From Chlorobiaceae bacterium (GTDB taxonomy: Bacteria; Bacteroidota; Chlorobiia; Chlorobiales; Chlorobiaceae): a DNA stretch of 34,025 nt. A program made the position numbers and the translations under genes. Position 1 is the stretch's first letter. The number at the start of each line of letters is the position of its first letter. The stretch lies in the NCBI GenBank assembly GCA_013334865.1, contig JAAXWS010000021.1:1-34025 (forward strand), given 5' to 3'. Shown here in pieces: positions 25,898 to 33,967 of the stretch. Under the pieces are notes generated by a model that saw nothing but the letters and a program-made list of their open reading frames with translations, was not told the DNA's origin and did not search any database.

Positions 25898-26411
25898 TCC
25901 GAGGCCGACACAGCTCCTTCACGACGCCCCGCCTCGATGCTATCCATGGCCCGGCTGCCATCAGGACCCCTAATATAAAAGATTAATTATTCCCCACGGC
26001 ACAAAGTTGTCCTGAACCGAACGGCACTACCCTTAGCCCCGTAGGGGCGACCTGTAGGTAGACGGCAACATGTGGGTGCCATGTCTGTCCCGGGGTTCGC
26101 GTTGCTCACCCAGGGCTACCCACATCCGGCCCCGACGGGGCCTTCCAGCCAGGGATCACCGAAAAAACATAAAAAAGAGGGCGAGCCCAATTTCTCTTTG
26201 TTGTGGCATTTGCGACCTGTTGCTGCCTGAGAAATAACCTTCCAGGAACCCTTTCCTGAAGGTGCGATTGAGCTGGTTGCTGATCATGATGACTATACTC
26301 TGTTTACCGAAAGTGTTTAAAGTTGTATTAATAGGGCAGTAAATTTTTTGTGGTTTGATACGTAGTTTTCATGTTTAGTCTATAGCTTGGCGTCAATAAT
26401 ATATATTCCAT
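25898..26411. other. Long intergenic region upstream of mreC, containing a palindromic repeat
   Basis: No gene seen. It separates mreC (minus) from the XRE gene (plus). The AT-rich stretch 25970-26000 may hold the mreC promoter and the AT-rich stretch 26310-26411 the XRE gene promoter. The middle holds the interspersed repeat annotated at 26036-26142. Confidence 0.5.
26036..26142. repeat. Interspersed palindromic repeat with nested inverted repeats
   Basis: The element is bounded by GCCCC-GTA-GGGGC (26036-26048) and GGCCCC-GAC-GGGGCC (26128-26142). Inside, ATGTGGGT (26070-26077) pairs with ACCCACAT (26118-26125) around a CCCGGGGTTCGCGTTGC core. I recall very similar elements as dispersed intergenic repeats in many bacterial genomes; copy number in this genome cannot be checked here. 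Confidence 0.75.
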
Positions 26412-26708
26412 ATGCGTATAACTGATAATCCCACGCTCAAAGAGGTTCTTATTGCGATAGGGGAAAAAATACGTGCTGAACGACAGCGTTTGGGTTATAC
26501 GCAGGAACAGCTTGCCGAACGTGCCGGCTTCCACAGAACCTATGTCGGCATGGTCGAGCGAGGTGAGCAGAACATCACTCTGGAAAGCTACAACCGTTTC
26601 GCCGAAGCCCTCGGCATGGGCATGTATGAACTGATGCACAGCACGTTGGCAGCGCATCACGCCCCTTCGGATGTCGGCCCTGTTGCTGAAAAGAATATGA
26701 ACCGGTAA
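26412..26708 (+). CDS. XRE-family transcriptional regulator (orphan, C-protein-like)
   Basis: 98 aa. A single HTH_3 domain covers residues about 10-77 (IGEKIRAERQRLGYTQEQLAERAGFHRTYVGMVERGEQNITLESYNRFAEALGM), with recognition helix around HRTYVGMVER. The compact one-domain form resembles controller proteins of restriction-modification systems, but no methylase or nuclease gene is in the window, so it appears orphaned. No ribosome site is visible ahead of the ATG at 26412, and the AT-rich TATATATT just upstream could mean a short or absent leader. A diverged copy of its C-terminal half lies about 125 bases downstream. Confidence 0.88.
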   Translation: MRITDNPTLKEVLIAIGEKIRAERQRLGYTQEQLAERAGFHRTYVGMVERGEQNITLESYNRFAEALGMGMYELMHSTLAAHHAPSDVGPVAEKNMNR

Positions 26709-26832
26709 GCCCCGCAAAGTGTCATCCGGAAACCAGATCAATTTTTCGATTATCAGGCCGAGACCTCATAAGTATGCTTTCTTATTCCATGCCGATCATA
26801 TATATTTAGTGAACCAAGAATCCGTACAGAAA

Positions 26833-26967
26833 AGGACTCTTGAATGGTTTACTCGTTTTGCTGAAACATTGGGGATGGGCATGCATGAGTTATTGAAAAG
26901 AACCCTGAACATACTCGGCGACACCGCCGTTGATGTCGCACGGGTTCTTGAAAGAATATCAGCAAGC
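26833..26967 (+). pseudogene. Remnant of a second XRE-type regulator (C-terminal half only)
   Basis: Translation gives TLEWFTRFAETLGMGMHELLKRTL, which aligns with TLESYNRFAEALGMGMYELMHSTL of the intact regulator at 26412-26708. The helix-turn-helix half is missing. The copy sits in a different frame from the intact gene, inside an open stretch (26719-27117) whose other parts resemble nothing. DNA identity is moderate, so this is an old duplication or the relic of a paralogue. Confidence 0.65.
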
Positions 26968-27309
26968 CTGATGCTTGATGTTGATTCACTATCAAGTTGT
27001 ACATCTTCTTTACTCTCCTCTGCTGTTGTCGAGATCCAATCTTATGCCCCCAGCTACAACCATTTTGCCGGAAAGAGTTGCGAGGGCAGCATCCAATTTT
27101 TTCCGCTGGCTGACTGAGTCCTGGCGGAGGTTGGGTGTGCATTCCTGAAAACCGTTCAGCTGTGACTGAACGAGGCGAAGCTTTGTTTAGCCTTTCGTTC
27201 AGGATTCCCGCTGACGCCAAACAGGCAACTCTTTGATTATGTGCCCGGACATACACTCCGGCCTTTTCACCCGAATCATCCAATTCCGACCCCATAACCC
27301 AGGCCCTGT

Positions 27310-29211
27310 ATGCGACTTCGTCTCCTGCTCCTTCCCATCTGCACCCTGATATCGGTTCCTCTCTTATCTTCACCCGCCCAGAGCGAAGGAGTTCCATTCG
27401 GCGCCCAGCAGGCTGCCGCTGCGATGTCGATGTCGGCAAACGCATCGCCCGCCGATGCCGGCGCGGCGACTCCGGGCGCGACGTCCAAGCCGTCGATCCG
27501 TTACATGGGCAGCCGCGAGGCCGGCTTCGAGGCTCCGGCCCTGGAGAAAGATGCCGCAGCTGCTCCGGCGGCAAAGACCACCTTCCAGAACTATGTCGAA
27601 GTCGCCACCGGCAAGCAGCTCGAGGTGTTCGGCAGGGATCTGTTCCGCAACGTCCCCTCCACCTTCGCCCCGCTGCAGTCGGTCCAGGTGAACCCCGACT
27701 ACGTCGTCGGCCCGGGAGATTCGTTGCAGCTCCGCGGATGGGGCATGATCGACATCGAGGCCAACGTCACCGTCAGCCGGAACGGTGAGGTCTACATCCC
27801 CAAGGTCGGTTCCGTCAAAGTCTCCGGCGTCAGGTACCGCGACCTCCAGCCTTACCTCAAGAAGGCGATCGGGCGGACCTTCACCAATTTCGACCTGAGC
27901 GTCAGCCTCTCCCAGACCCGCAGCGTGCAGGTCTACGTCGTCGGCAATGCGCAGCGTCCCGGCTCATACACGCTCAGCGCCATGAGCACGCTCCTCAACG
28001 CCCTGTTCGTATCGGGCGGCCCTTCCGCGACAGGCTCGCTGCGCAACATCAAGGTGCGCCGCGGAAGCCAGGTCATCAATTTCGACCTGTACGACATCCT
28101 TATCCGTGGCGACAAGAGCTCCGACGTCGACCTTCGCGACGGCGACGTCATCTACATCTCCGAGGTCGGCCCACAGGTTGCCCTCTTCGGCAACGTCAAG
28201 AAACCGGCCATCTTCGAACTCAGGCAGGAGAGTTCGCTCGCCGAGCTTATCGCCTGGGCCGGAGGGTTCGAGACCACCGCGGCGTTCAAGAACATCATTG
28301 TCGAAAAGAACATCGACAGCTGTTTCCAGACCGTTGCCGAGCTCCAGGCGGACCGCACCTCCGTAAAAGACAAGCTGGTCACCGTACCGGTTCGCCCGAC
28401 CGACATCATCCGCGTCATCGTTCCCGGTTCATCTCCCATCGAGGTCAAGGTCGAGCGGCAGTTCGTGCGTATCGACGGGGCGGTGGGGAAGAGCGGCGTC
28501 TATGAACTGCAGAAAGGCGAAACGCTCAAGGGGCTGGTCGCCCGCGCAGGCGGCGTGCCTGAAAACGCCTACGTGTTCGGCACCAAGCTCAATCGCGAAA
28601 GCGTCCGCCGCTCCCAGGAGGAGAAAATCCGTGAATCGGTCGACCGCTTCGAAAAAGAGATCGAAACCAATGCCAAGCAGCGGCTCACCGGAAGTACAGA
28701 TGCCGCTGAAACGGCGGCAATAGCAGGCGAACTCGAAGCCCAGCGCAGGATCGTGCAGAAACTTCGCACCGTCAGGGCGGAAGGCCGCATCATCCTCGAT
28801 TTACGCAACGCCGACGCGACCGTGGCCGACCTTCCCGATTTTCCCCTGCTGGATGGCGACGTCGTCTATATCCCGCAGAAGCCGACGACCGTCGACGTCA
28901 TCGGTGCAGTCTACCAGCAGAACACCTTCATGTGGCAGAAGGATTGCCGCGTGACCGAGTACGTCTCGATGGCCGGGGGAGTCAGTCAGACGGGTGACGG
29001 CGGGCAACTCTACCGCATATGCGCTAACGGCACCGTCCTGAGCCGCAGGCAGTCAGGAGGCAACGGCGTGGTCAATCCCGGGGACGCCATCATCGTGCCG
29101 GAGAAACTTCAGGCCGGTAAAACCTTCATGCAGAACCTGAAGGACTTCACCACCATCCTCTACCAGTTCGGCATGGGCGCCGCTGGCCTTGCGGTGCTGA
29201 AAAACCTGTAA
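27310..29211 (+). CDS. Polysaccharide export protein (Poly_export plus SLBB domains)
   Basis: 633 aa. The N-terminal signal peptide (LRLLLLPICTLISVPLL) has no lipobox, unlike classical Wza. The Poly_export domain is at about residues 130-210 (VNPDYVVGPGDSLQLRGWG, NGEVYIPKVGSVKVSGVRYRDL). Several SLBB domains follow, marked by VYVVGNAQRPGSYTL, VALFGNVKKPAIFEL, VRIDGAVGKSGVYEL and VDVIGAVYQQNTFMW. A coiled-coil insertion (about 435-500) precedes the last SLBB unit, and a C-terminal hydrophobic helix (ILYQFGMGAAGLAVL) would span the outer membrane. The protein should form the periplasm-to-surface channel for capsule or exopolysaccharide. It is followed 22 bases later by the chain-length gene. 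Confidence 0.95.
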   Translation: MRLRLLLLPICTLISVPLLSSPAQSEGVPFGAQQAAAAMSMSANASPADAGAATPGATSKPSIRYMGSREAGFEAPALEKDAAAAPAAKTTFQNYVEVATGKQLEVFGRDLFRNVPSTFAPLQSVQVNPDYVVGPGDSLQLRGWGMIDIEANVTVSRNGEVYIPKVGSVKVSGVRYRDLQPYLKKAIGRTFTNFDLSVSLSQTRSVQVYVVGNAQRPGSYTLSAMSTLLNALFVSGGPSATGSLRNIKVRRGSQVINFDLYDILIRGDKSSDVDLRDGDVIYISEVGPQVALFGNVKKPAIFELRQESSLAELIAWAGGFETTAAFKNIIVEKNIDSCFQTVAELQADRTSVKDKLVTVPVRPTDIIRVIVPGSSPIEVKVERQFVRIDGAVGKSGVYELQKGETLKGLVARAGGVPENAYVFGTKLNRESVRRSQEEKIRESVDRFEKEIETNAKQRLTGSTDAAETAAIAGELEAQRRIVQKLRTVRAEGRIILDLRNADATVADLPDFPLLDGDVVYIPQKPTTVDVIGAVYQQNTFMWQKDCRVTEYVSMAGGVSQTGDGGQLYRICANGTVLSRRQSGGNGVVNPGDAIIVPEKLQAGKTFMQNLKDFTTILYQFGMGAAGLAVLKNL

Positions 29212-29233
29212 CAGAAACACTCGTACTCACGTA

Positions 29234-30430
29234 ATGCCCGAACAATATCCCCAACAGCCATACCGTCCTGACGAGATGATGGAAGACGAGATCAGCCTGC
29301 TCGACCTCGCCATCACGCTTGCCAAATACAAGAAGCAGATCATCGTCGCGCCGGTTATCGTTGGCATCCTGACGGCACTGGCAAGCCTCGTTATGCCGAG
29401 CACCTACACGGCCGACACCCAGATCCTTCCCCCGCAGCAGCAATCCAGTGCGGCCTCGATGATCGCCAGCCAGCTCGGCGCCCTTGGCGGCATGGCGGGA
29501 ATGGCCGGCTCGTCGCTCGGCATCAAGAACCCGAACGACACCTATATCGCCATGCTCAAGAGCCGGAGCCTGCAAGACAACATGATCAAACGGTTCCAGC
29601 TGGAGAAGGTCTACAAGACATCGACGCCGGGAAAAACACGAGCCTCGCTGACAGGCGCCACCAAGGTCACTACCGGCAAGGACGGCCTCATCACGGTCAG
29701 CGTCGAAGACCGCGATCCCAAACGGGCCGCAGCGCTTGCCAACGGCTACATCGAAGAGCTGCAGCATTTTACGCAGGTGCTCGCCGTGACTGAAGCCTCC
29801 CAGCGTCGCCTCTTCTTCGAAAAACAGCTCCAGCAGACCGAGCAAGAGCTGAGTGCTGCCGAGGTCGCCATGAAGCAGATGCAGGGCACCACGGGCCTCA
29901 CCTACCTGAATATGCCTGCAGCCGCACAGATGCAGGCCGCCGCCGCCCTTCAGGCGCAGATCACCATGAAGGAGGTGCAGCTTGGGGCCATGCGCACCTT
30001 CGCAACAGGCAGCAACCCCGAGTACCTGAAGACCCAGCAGGAGGTGAGCAGCCTGCGCTCGCAGCTCTCGAAGGTCGAGACCGGAGGGGTGAGCGGCGGC
30101 AAGGTGCCGGCATCGAGCATCGAGTACGCCCGCAAGGTACGCGACGTCAAGTATTACCAGGCCCTCTACGATCTGCTGGTCAAGCAGCTGGACATGGCAA
30201 GGCTCGACGAAGCCAAGGACGGCTCGATCATCCAGGTGATCGACAAAGCCATTCCCCCGGAACAGCGCTCGAAGCCGAAACGCGCCCAGATGGTGCTCAT
30301 CGCCGCCCTCGCAGCCGGCTTCCTCACCGTACTCTGGGCCTTCATCAACGAAGCCCTGCAGAACGCAAAAAAAGACACAGAAAACGGAGAACGCCTAAAA
30401 CAACTCCAGCACCTGCTCCGCTGGAAATAA
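29234..30430 (+). CDS. Wzz/GNVR-type polysaccharide chain-length determinant
   Basis: 398 aa. Two membrane segments flank a long periplasmic coiled coil: residues about 36-54 (IVAPVIVGILTALASLVMP) and 355-374 (VLIAALAAGFLTVLWAF), the latter preceded by IPPEQRSKPKR, the Pro-rich signature of the family. The N-terminal Wzz domain starts at EISLLDLAITLAKYKK. There is no C-terminal tyrosine kinase domain. The protein controls polymer length and links inner-membrane synthesis to the SLBB exporter encoded just upstream. Confidence 0.95.
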   Translation: MPEQYPQQPYRPDEMMEDEISLLDLAITLAKYKKQIIVAPVIVGILTALASLVMPSTYTADTQILPPQQQSSAASMIASQLGALGGMAGMAGSSLGIKNPNDTYIAMLKSRSLQDNMIKRFQLEKVYKTSTPGKTRASLTGATKVTTGKDGLITVSVEDRDPKRAAALANGYIEELQHFTQVLAVTEASQRRLFFEKQLQQTEQELSAAEVAMKQMQGTTGLTYLNMPAAAQMQAAAALQAQITMKEVQLGAMRTFATGSNPEYLKTQQEVSSLRSQLSKVETGGVSGGKVPASSIEYARKVRDVKYYQALYDLLVKQLDMARLDEAKDGSIIQVIDKAIPPEQRSKPKRAQMVLIAALAAGFLTVLWAFINEALQNAKKDTENGERLKQLQHLLRWK

Positions 30431-30873
30431 CCCAAGCGCCTCTTACCGGAAGTTTCTTGCCGTGAACGTCTTGCCGGTAGCGCCGTCCCAACATGTCGGG
30501 ACAGCGCTTCAACAATTTCCCTGGACCTCCTACGTGCAGGAGCGGCTTTAGCCCGACGGACATTCAACTTCTCATATTTTATTTCATTGCCCCGGACATC
30601 AGTCCTTCATATTCATCAGGGTTTCAACCCCCCGGACTTTCAACCTCATAAATTCCAATAGCCCAGGGTTTTAACCTCCCAAATTCCGGGAGGCTTCAGC
30701 CTCCCGGACATTGAAACTTCCCACATTCCAATAGCCCCGGGTTTTAACCCGGGGTAGAGGATAAGATCAAAAAAATAAATCCCGGGCTTCAGCCCAATCT
30801 CTTCCAACTCCTTGCATTAGCGCTACTGCTCCCATACTCCTAAACAAACCCATTCTCCGCGCCACTAACGAAT
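30431..30873. repeat. Gene-free stretch with degenerate REP-like tandem units
   Basis: No gene seen. From about 30553 to 30795 it holds degenerate units built around CCCGGACATT.AAC, ATTCCAATAGCCC and GGGTTTTAACCC, the clearest two starting near 30630 and 30690 about 60 bases apart. Hairpin-forming pieces include GTCCC/GGGAC (30485-30502), CCGGGAGG/CCTCCCGG and CCCCGGGTTTTAACCCGGGG (30735-30754). This resembles REP-type intergenic repeats, not CRISPR. Confidence 0.7.
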
Positions 30874-32232
30874 TTGAAACCATCTCGCATAACATCACCC
30901 GTCCTCTTCCTCGCGCTGCTTTCCATCGTACTGCCACGGCAACTCTTTGCCGCCAAACCGGCATGGGTCGACTCCGTCGAGGTCTCAACCGGCACAATCC
31001 TCTCTTCCAAGCACGAACTCCCGTTCTGGCTCTGGGCGAACAAAGACGGCCGTGTACCACAAGCGGGCAACAGCTCCTTTACCCGGCTGCGAGTCACCAA
31101 ACAGTCAAACGACCGCAAGCAGTTCGACTGGATGTACGGTTTCGACGCCACCTGGCGCAGCAACGACACCCAGCCCCCGGTCCGTTGGACCGACGCCTGG
31201 GCCGGCATCGCCTACAAAAAGGTCCGTTTTACCGCAGGCCGCAAATCAGAGATCATCGGCCTTGCCGACACACTCCTCACGGCCGGCCCGGAGGTCTACA
31301 GCCGCAATGCCCCGACCATCCCGAAAATCGCCATCTCCACCAGAGGCTACGTCGGCCTCACGAACAACCTGAGCGTCAACGCCGGCCTTGCCCACGGCTG
31401 GTTCGGCAACGATCCCTTTACAACGAGCCCATGGCTGCAGGAAAAGTACCTGTTCTTCAGGTTGGGCGATACCTGGCCCGACGACGGCGTCAACTTCTAT
31501 GCCGGCATCCACGACAATTGCATCTGGGGCGGCAATGGCCAGCCATCCTCATTCTCCGATTTCCTCCGGGTATTGAGAGGGCGTTCCGGAGGCAGCAGCG
31601 CATCCGAGTCTGATCAGCAGAACACGCTCGGCGACCACAAGGGGACGCTTGAAACCGCACTCCAGTTCAAGGGATCCGATCGTGACTGGTATTTCTACGG
31701 GATGTCGATGTATGACGATAACATAGGTCTCAGATTGTTCCAGCCTGGTGACTGGCTGATCGGCGCCAGCTTGATTTTCAAGGATCCTGACAGCCGGGTG
31801 CAACGCATCAATATCGAATGTCTCGACACTCGCGTGACGACAGGGGGATCTTCAGAAGCCATATTTTGGGGGCAATACGGAGGCTGGGTGCATGAAGGTT
31901 ATGGCATCTGCACGCCGTTCATCCCCTTTATCCAAAGGGGCAACCAGTGGTATCCGCTCAACCAGGTCAAGGCCTACAACGCAGCCGTGCTCACCCGGTT
32001 CACTCCCATGCTGAACCCGTTGATTCGCGTATCCTGGCTCCATGTCTACGGCAGTGACGTCACGAGCCAGATCCCTTCCGATAAATTGACGCGCACCGTC
32101 TCACTCGACGTTGCCAACACCATGCACCTCGACCGTAGCTGGAGCCTCAAGCAGGAGGTATCAGCCGACTTCAGCGATAAGGCTACCCCGAACTGGGGCG
32201 CCATGTTCTCGATCTCCAAATCCTGGTTCTGA
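30874..32232 (+). CDS. Capsule assembly Wzi-family outer-membrane protein
   Basis: 452 aa from a TTG at 30874, with a signal peptide (VLFLALLSIVLPRQLFA-AK). The rest is a pattern of short amphipathic strands with aromatic ends, finishing in Phe (ISKSWF), as expected of an outer-membrane barrel. Family landmarks are LPFWLWANKDG near the N-terminus, FTAGRKSEIIGLADTLLTAG and NFYAGIHDN. Wzi-type proteins anchor or organise capsule at the cell surface. The TTG start has no good ribosome site, but no later start keeps the signal peptide. It is in the same polysaccharide locus as the exporter and the transferase that follows it. Confidence 0.9.
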   Translation: MKPSRITSPVLFLALLSIVLPRQLFAAKPAWVDSVEVSTGTILSSKHELPFWLWANKDGRVPQAGNSSFTRLRVTKQSNDRKQFDWMYGFDATWRSNDTQPPVRWTDAWAGIAYKKVRFTAGRKSEIIGLADTLLTAGPEVYSRNAPTIPKIAISTRGYVGLTNNLSVNAGLAHGWFGNDPFTTSPWLQEKYLFFRLGDTWPDDGVNFYAGIHDNCIWGGNGQPSSFSDFLRVLRGRSGGSSASESDQQNTLGDHKGTLETALQFKGSDRDWYFYGMSMYDDNIGLRLFQPGDWLIGASLIFKDPDSRVQRINIECLDTRVTTGGSSEAIFWGQYGGWVHEGYGICTPFIPFIQRGNQWYPLNQVKAYNAAVLTRFTPMLNPLIRVSWLHVYGSDVTSQIPSDKLTRTVSLDVANTMHLDRSWSLKQEVSADFSDKATPNWGAMFSISKSWF

Positions 32233-32275
32233 GTATGCGGACCATCCTCCATTCAATGCCGATATCCTCAGTATC

Positions 32276-33349
32276 ATGCAATTAGCATCACTGCTCGCGG
32301 TTGACCCGATGATGTTCTATCCATCAATGGTCAGCGCCGGGATTTCATGGGCGATAGCCTCGACGAAACATCTCCATGGCAAGTACACCCTCGACCACCA
32401 TGAAGGGGTCCAGAAATTTCATGCACTGCCCACGCCGAGAATCGGTGGCCTTGCCCTGTTCCTCGCGCTCATTGCTGCCCATATGATTGCCGGCAGCTCC
32501 ACCGGTGGCTTGCTCGGGCTGATGATTCTGGCGAGCATCCCGGCATTCGCCGCAGGAATCCTTGAGGATATGACCAGGAAGGTTGGCGTCCGCGAACGCC
32601 TTCTGGCGACCATGGTCAGCGGCGCACTTGCCTGCATGCTGACCGGGGTGCACCTCGATCATGTCGATGTGCCGTTCTTCGATCGACTGCTCTCCGTTGT
32701 TGTGGTGGCGGTCGTGTTCACCTCGTTTGCCGTGGGCGGCGTGGCCAACTCCATCAATATCATCGACGGCTTCAACGGCCTTGCCGGCGGCGTGCTGATG
32801 ATCTGTTTCGGCATGCTCGGCACGATTGCCTGGCAGGTCGGCGATATCCAGCTGGTGAATCTCTGCCTGCTGCTGGCCGTTGCGGTTGCCGGCTTCCTGC
32901 TCCTCAATTTCCCTTACGGCAAGATCTTCATGGGTGACGGGGGAGCATACCTGATGGGCTTCATGCTCGCCTGGATCGCCGTGCTCCTGCCCATGCGCAA
33001 CCCGTCGGTCTCTCCCTGGGCCTCCATCGTCGCCTGCTCCTATCCGATCATCGAGACGATCTACAGCATGATCCGCCGAACCATTACCCGTGCCGGTTCA
33101 GGCAATCCCGACTCGGCGCATCTGCACAGCCTGATCAAGGTCAAACTCATCCGCCGCTACTTTTCGCACCAGCCCCAGCAGGTTAGAAACGCCCTGGTCT
33201 CACCGCTCTGCTGGCTCGTGACCATGCTGCTTGCGATTCCCGCGCTGTATCTGTACCGTAACAGCGCACAGCTCATGCTGGTTTTTGCCGGCGGGTTTCT
33301 TTTTTACGTGTTCATGTATTATTTGATCTCTTCACTCAAGGCTCGTTGA
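32276..33349 (+). CDS. WecA/MraY-family undecaprenyl-phosphate sugar-1-phosphate transferase
   Basis: About 357 aa from the ATG at 32276; the frame is open upstream to 32111, but that part overlaps the Wzi gene in another frame and looks like its shadow. Around ten membrane segments. Conserved sites are TPRIGGLA (53-60), the acidic pair Glu97-Asp98 in GILEDMTRK, NSINIIDGFNGLAGG (158-172), FMGDGGAYLMGF (218-229) and the HxH in SAHLHSL. It transfers a sugar phosphate to undecaprenyl phosphate on the inner membrane and should start repeat-unit synthesis for the surface polysaccharide. Sugar specificity cannot be judged. Confidence 0.92.
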   Translation: MQLASLLAVDPMMFYPSMVSAGISWAIASTKHLHGKYTLDHHEGVQKFHALPTPRIGGLALFLALIAAHMIAGSSTGGLLGLMILASIPAFAAGILEDMTRKVGVRERLLATMVSGALACMLTGVHLDHVDVPFFDRLLSVVVVAVVFTSFAVGGVANSINIIDGFNGLAGGVLMICFGMLGTIAWQVGDIQLVNLCLLLAVAVAGFLLLNFPYGKIFMGDGGAYLMGFMLAWIAVLLPMRNPSVSPWASIVACSYPIIETIYSMIRRTITRAGSGNPDSAHLHSLIKVKLIRRYFSHQPQQVRNALVSPLCWLVTMLLAIPALYLYRNSAQLMLVFAGGFLFYVFMYYLISSLKAR

Positions 33350-33572
33350 TAATGGGTTTTAGTCTGCTGCTGAAGTGATTGTGTGTTAAGTGGTTGATAT
33401 AAAAGCAGATATTGACGATGATATGACAGGAGATGGGGTAATTAAGCACAAGAGAAAGCGGGTTTTAGGATGATACGGGACTGGCGCATGTGAGTTTTTT
33501 GGCGTTGGCAGATTGGGGGCTTGCCGTTTCAGGCGAAGAACCCTATAAAATTGATCCGTTGAGGTAGCAATC

Positions 33573-33869
33573 ATGAACCCAAGGGTGCAACATGTCGGGG
33601 CGATGGCTGACTATACCCTGAAGATCCGATTCGTCAATGGTGAGGAAGGATTTTACGATTGCCGCCCCCTGCTTGATTTCGGCCTCTTCAGGGAGTTGCG
33701 GGATCCGACCTGTTTCAGGCAGGTTGCCGTAACGGGCGGAACGGTTACGTGGCCGCATGAGCAGGATATCTGCCCCGACACGCTCTACCTGGAGGCCAGG
33801 AAAAGCGCGGGAGGGCGTAGCTCAGATTCCCGGGACCCTGACGGGGATAAGTCCGCAAATGGGCGGTAG
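33573..33869 (+). CDS. DUF2442 domain protein
   Basis: 98 aa. Residues 1-75 match the DUF2442 pattern: NPRV..V....DYTL.I.F.NGE.G..D.RPLLD.GLFRELRDP..F..V.V.GGTV.WP..QDICPDTLYLE. The remaining 23 residues are hydrophilic and probably disordered. The family is small, of unknown function, and often sits beside toxin-antitoxin or DUF4160 genes. The ATG at 33573 follows a TTGAGGT stretch that can serve as ribosome site. The next gene start is about 100 bases downstream, behind an operator-like dyad pair. Confidence 0.9.
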   Translation: MNPRVQHVGAMADYTLKIRFVNGEEGFYDCRPLLDFGLFRELRDPTCFRQVAVTGGTVTWPHEQDICPDTLYLEARKSAGGRSSDSRDPDGDKSANGR

Positions 33870-33901
33870 CGTACTGGAGCAGAAAAGTGTTTTTGTGCGG
33901 A

Positions 33902-33938
33902 ATAACAAAGTTATATTGCATTGATATAACATAGTTAT
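33902..33938. promoter_or_regulatory. Double dyad operator-like site
   Basis: ATAAC-AAA-GTTAT (33902-33914) and ATAAC-ATA-GTTAT (33926-33938) are two copies of the same dyad, centred 24 bases apart. The facing half-sites also form a GTTATAT/ATATAAC inverted repeat (33910-33930). The pair sits 30 bases ahead of the gene starting at 33968, in an AT-rich stretch, as expected for an autoregulated gene. Confidence 0.55.
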
Positions 33939-33967
33939 TCAACGTTTTCTGAAAGGCTACGGTGTTT

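Noticed and set aside
30553-30795. Repeat units between Wzz-type and Wzi-type genes, considered as a CRISPR array
   Set aside because: Units are degenerate, of variable length and without unique spacers; REP-like repeats fit better.
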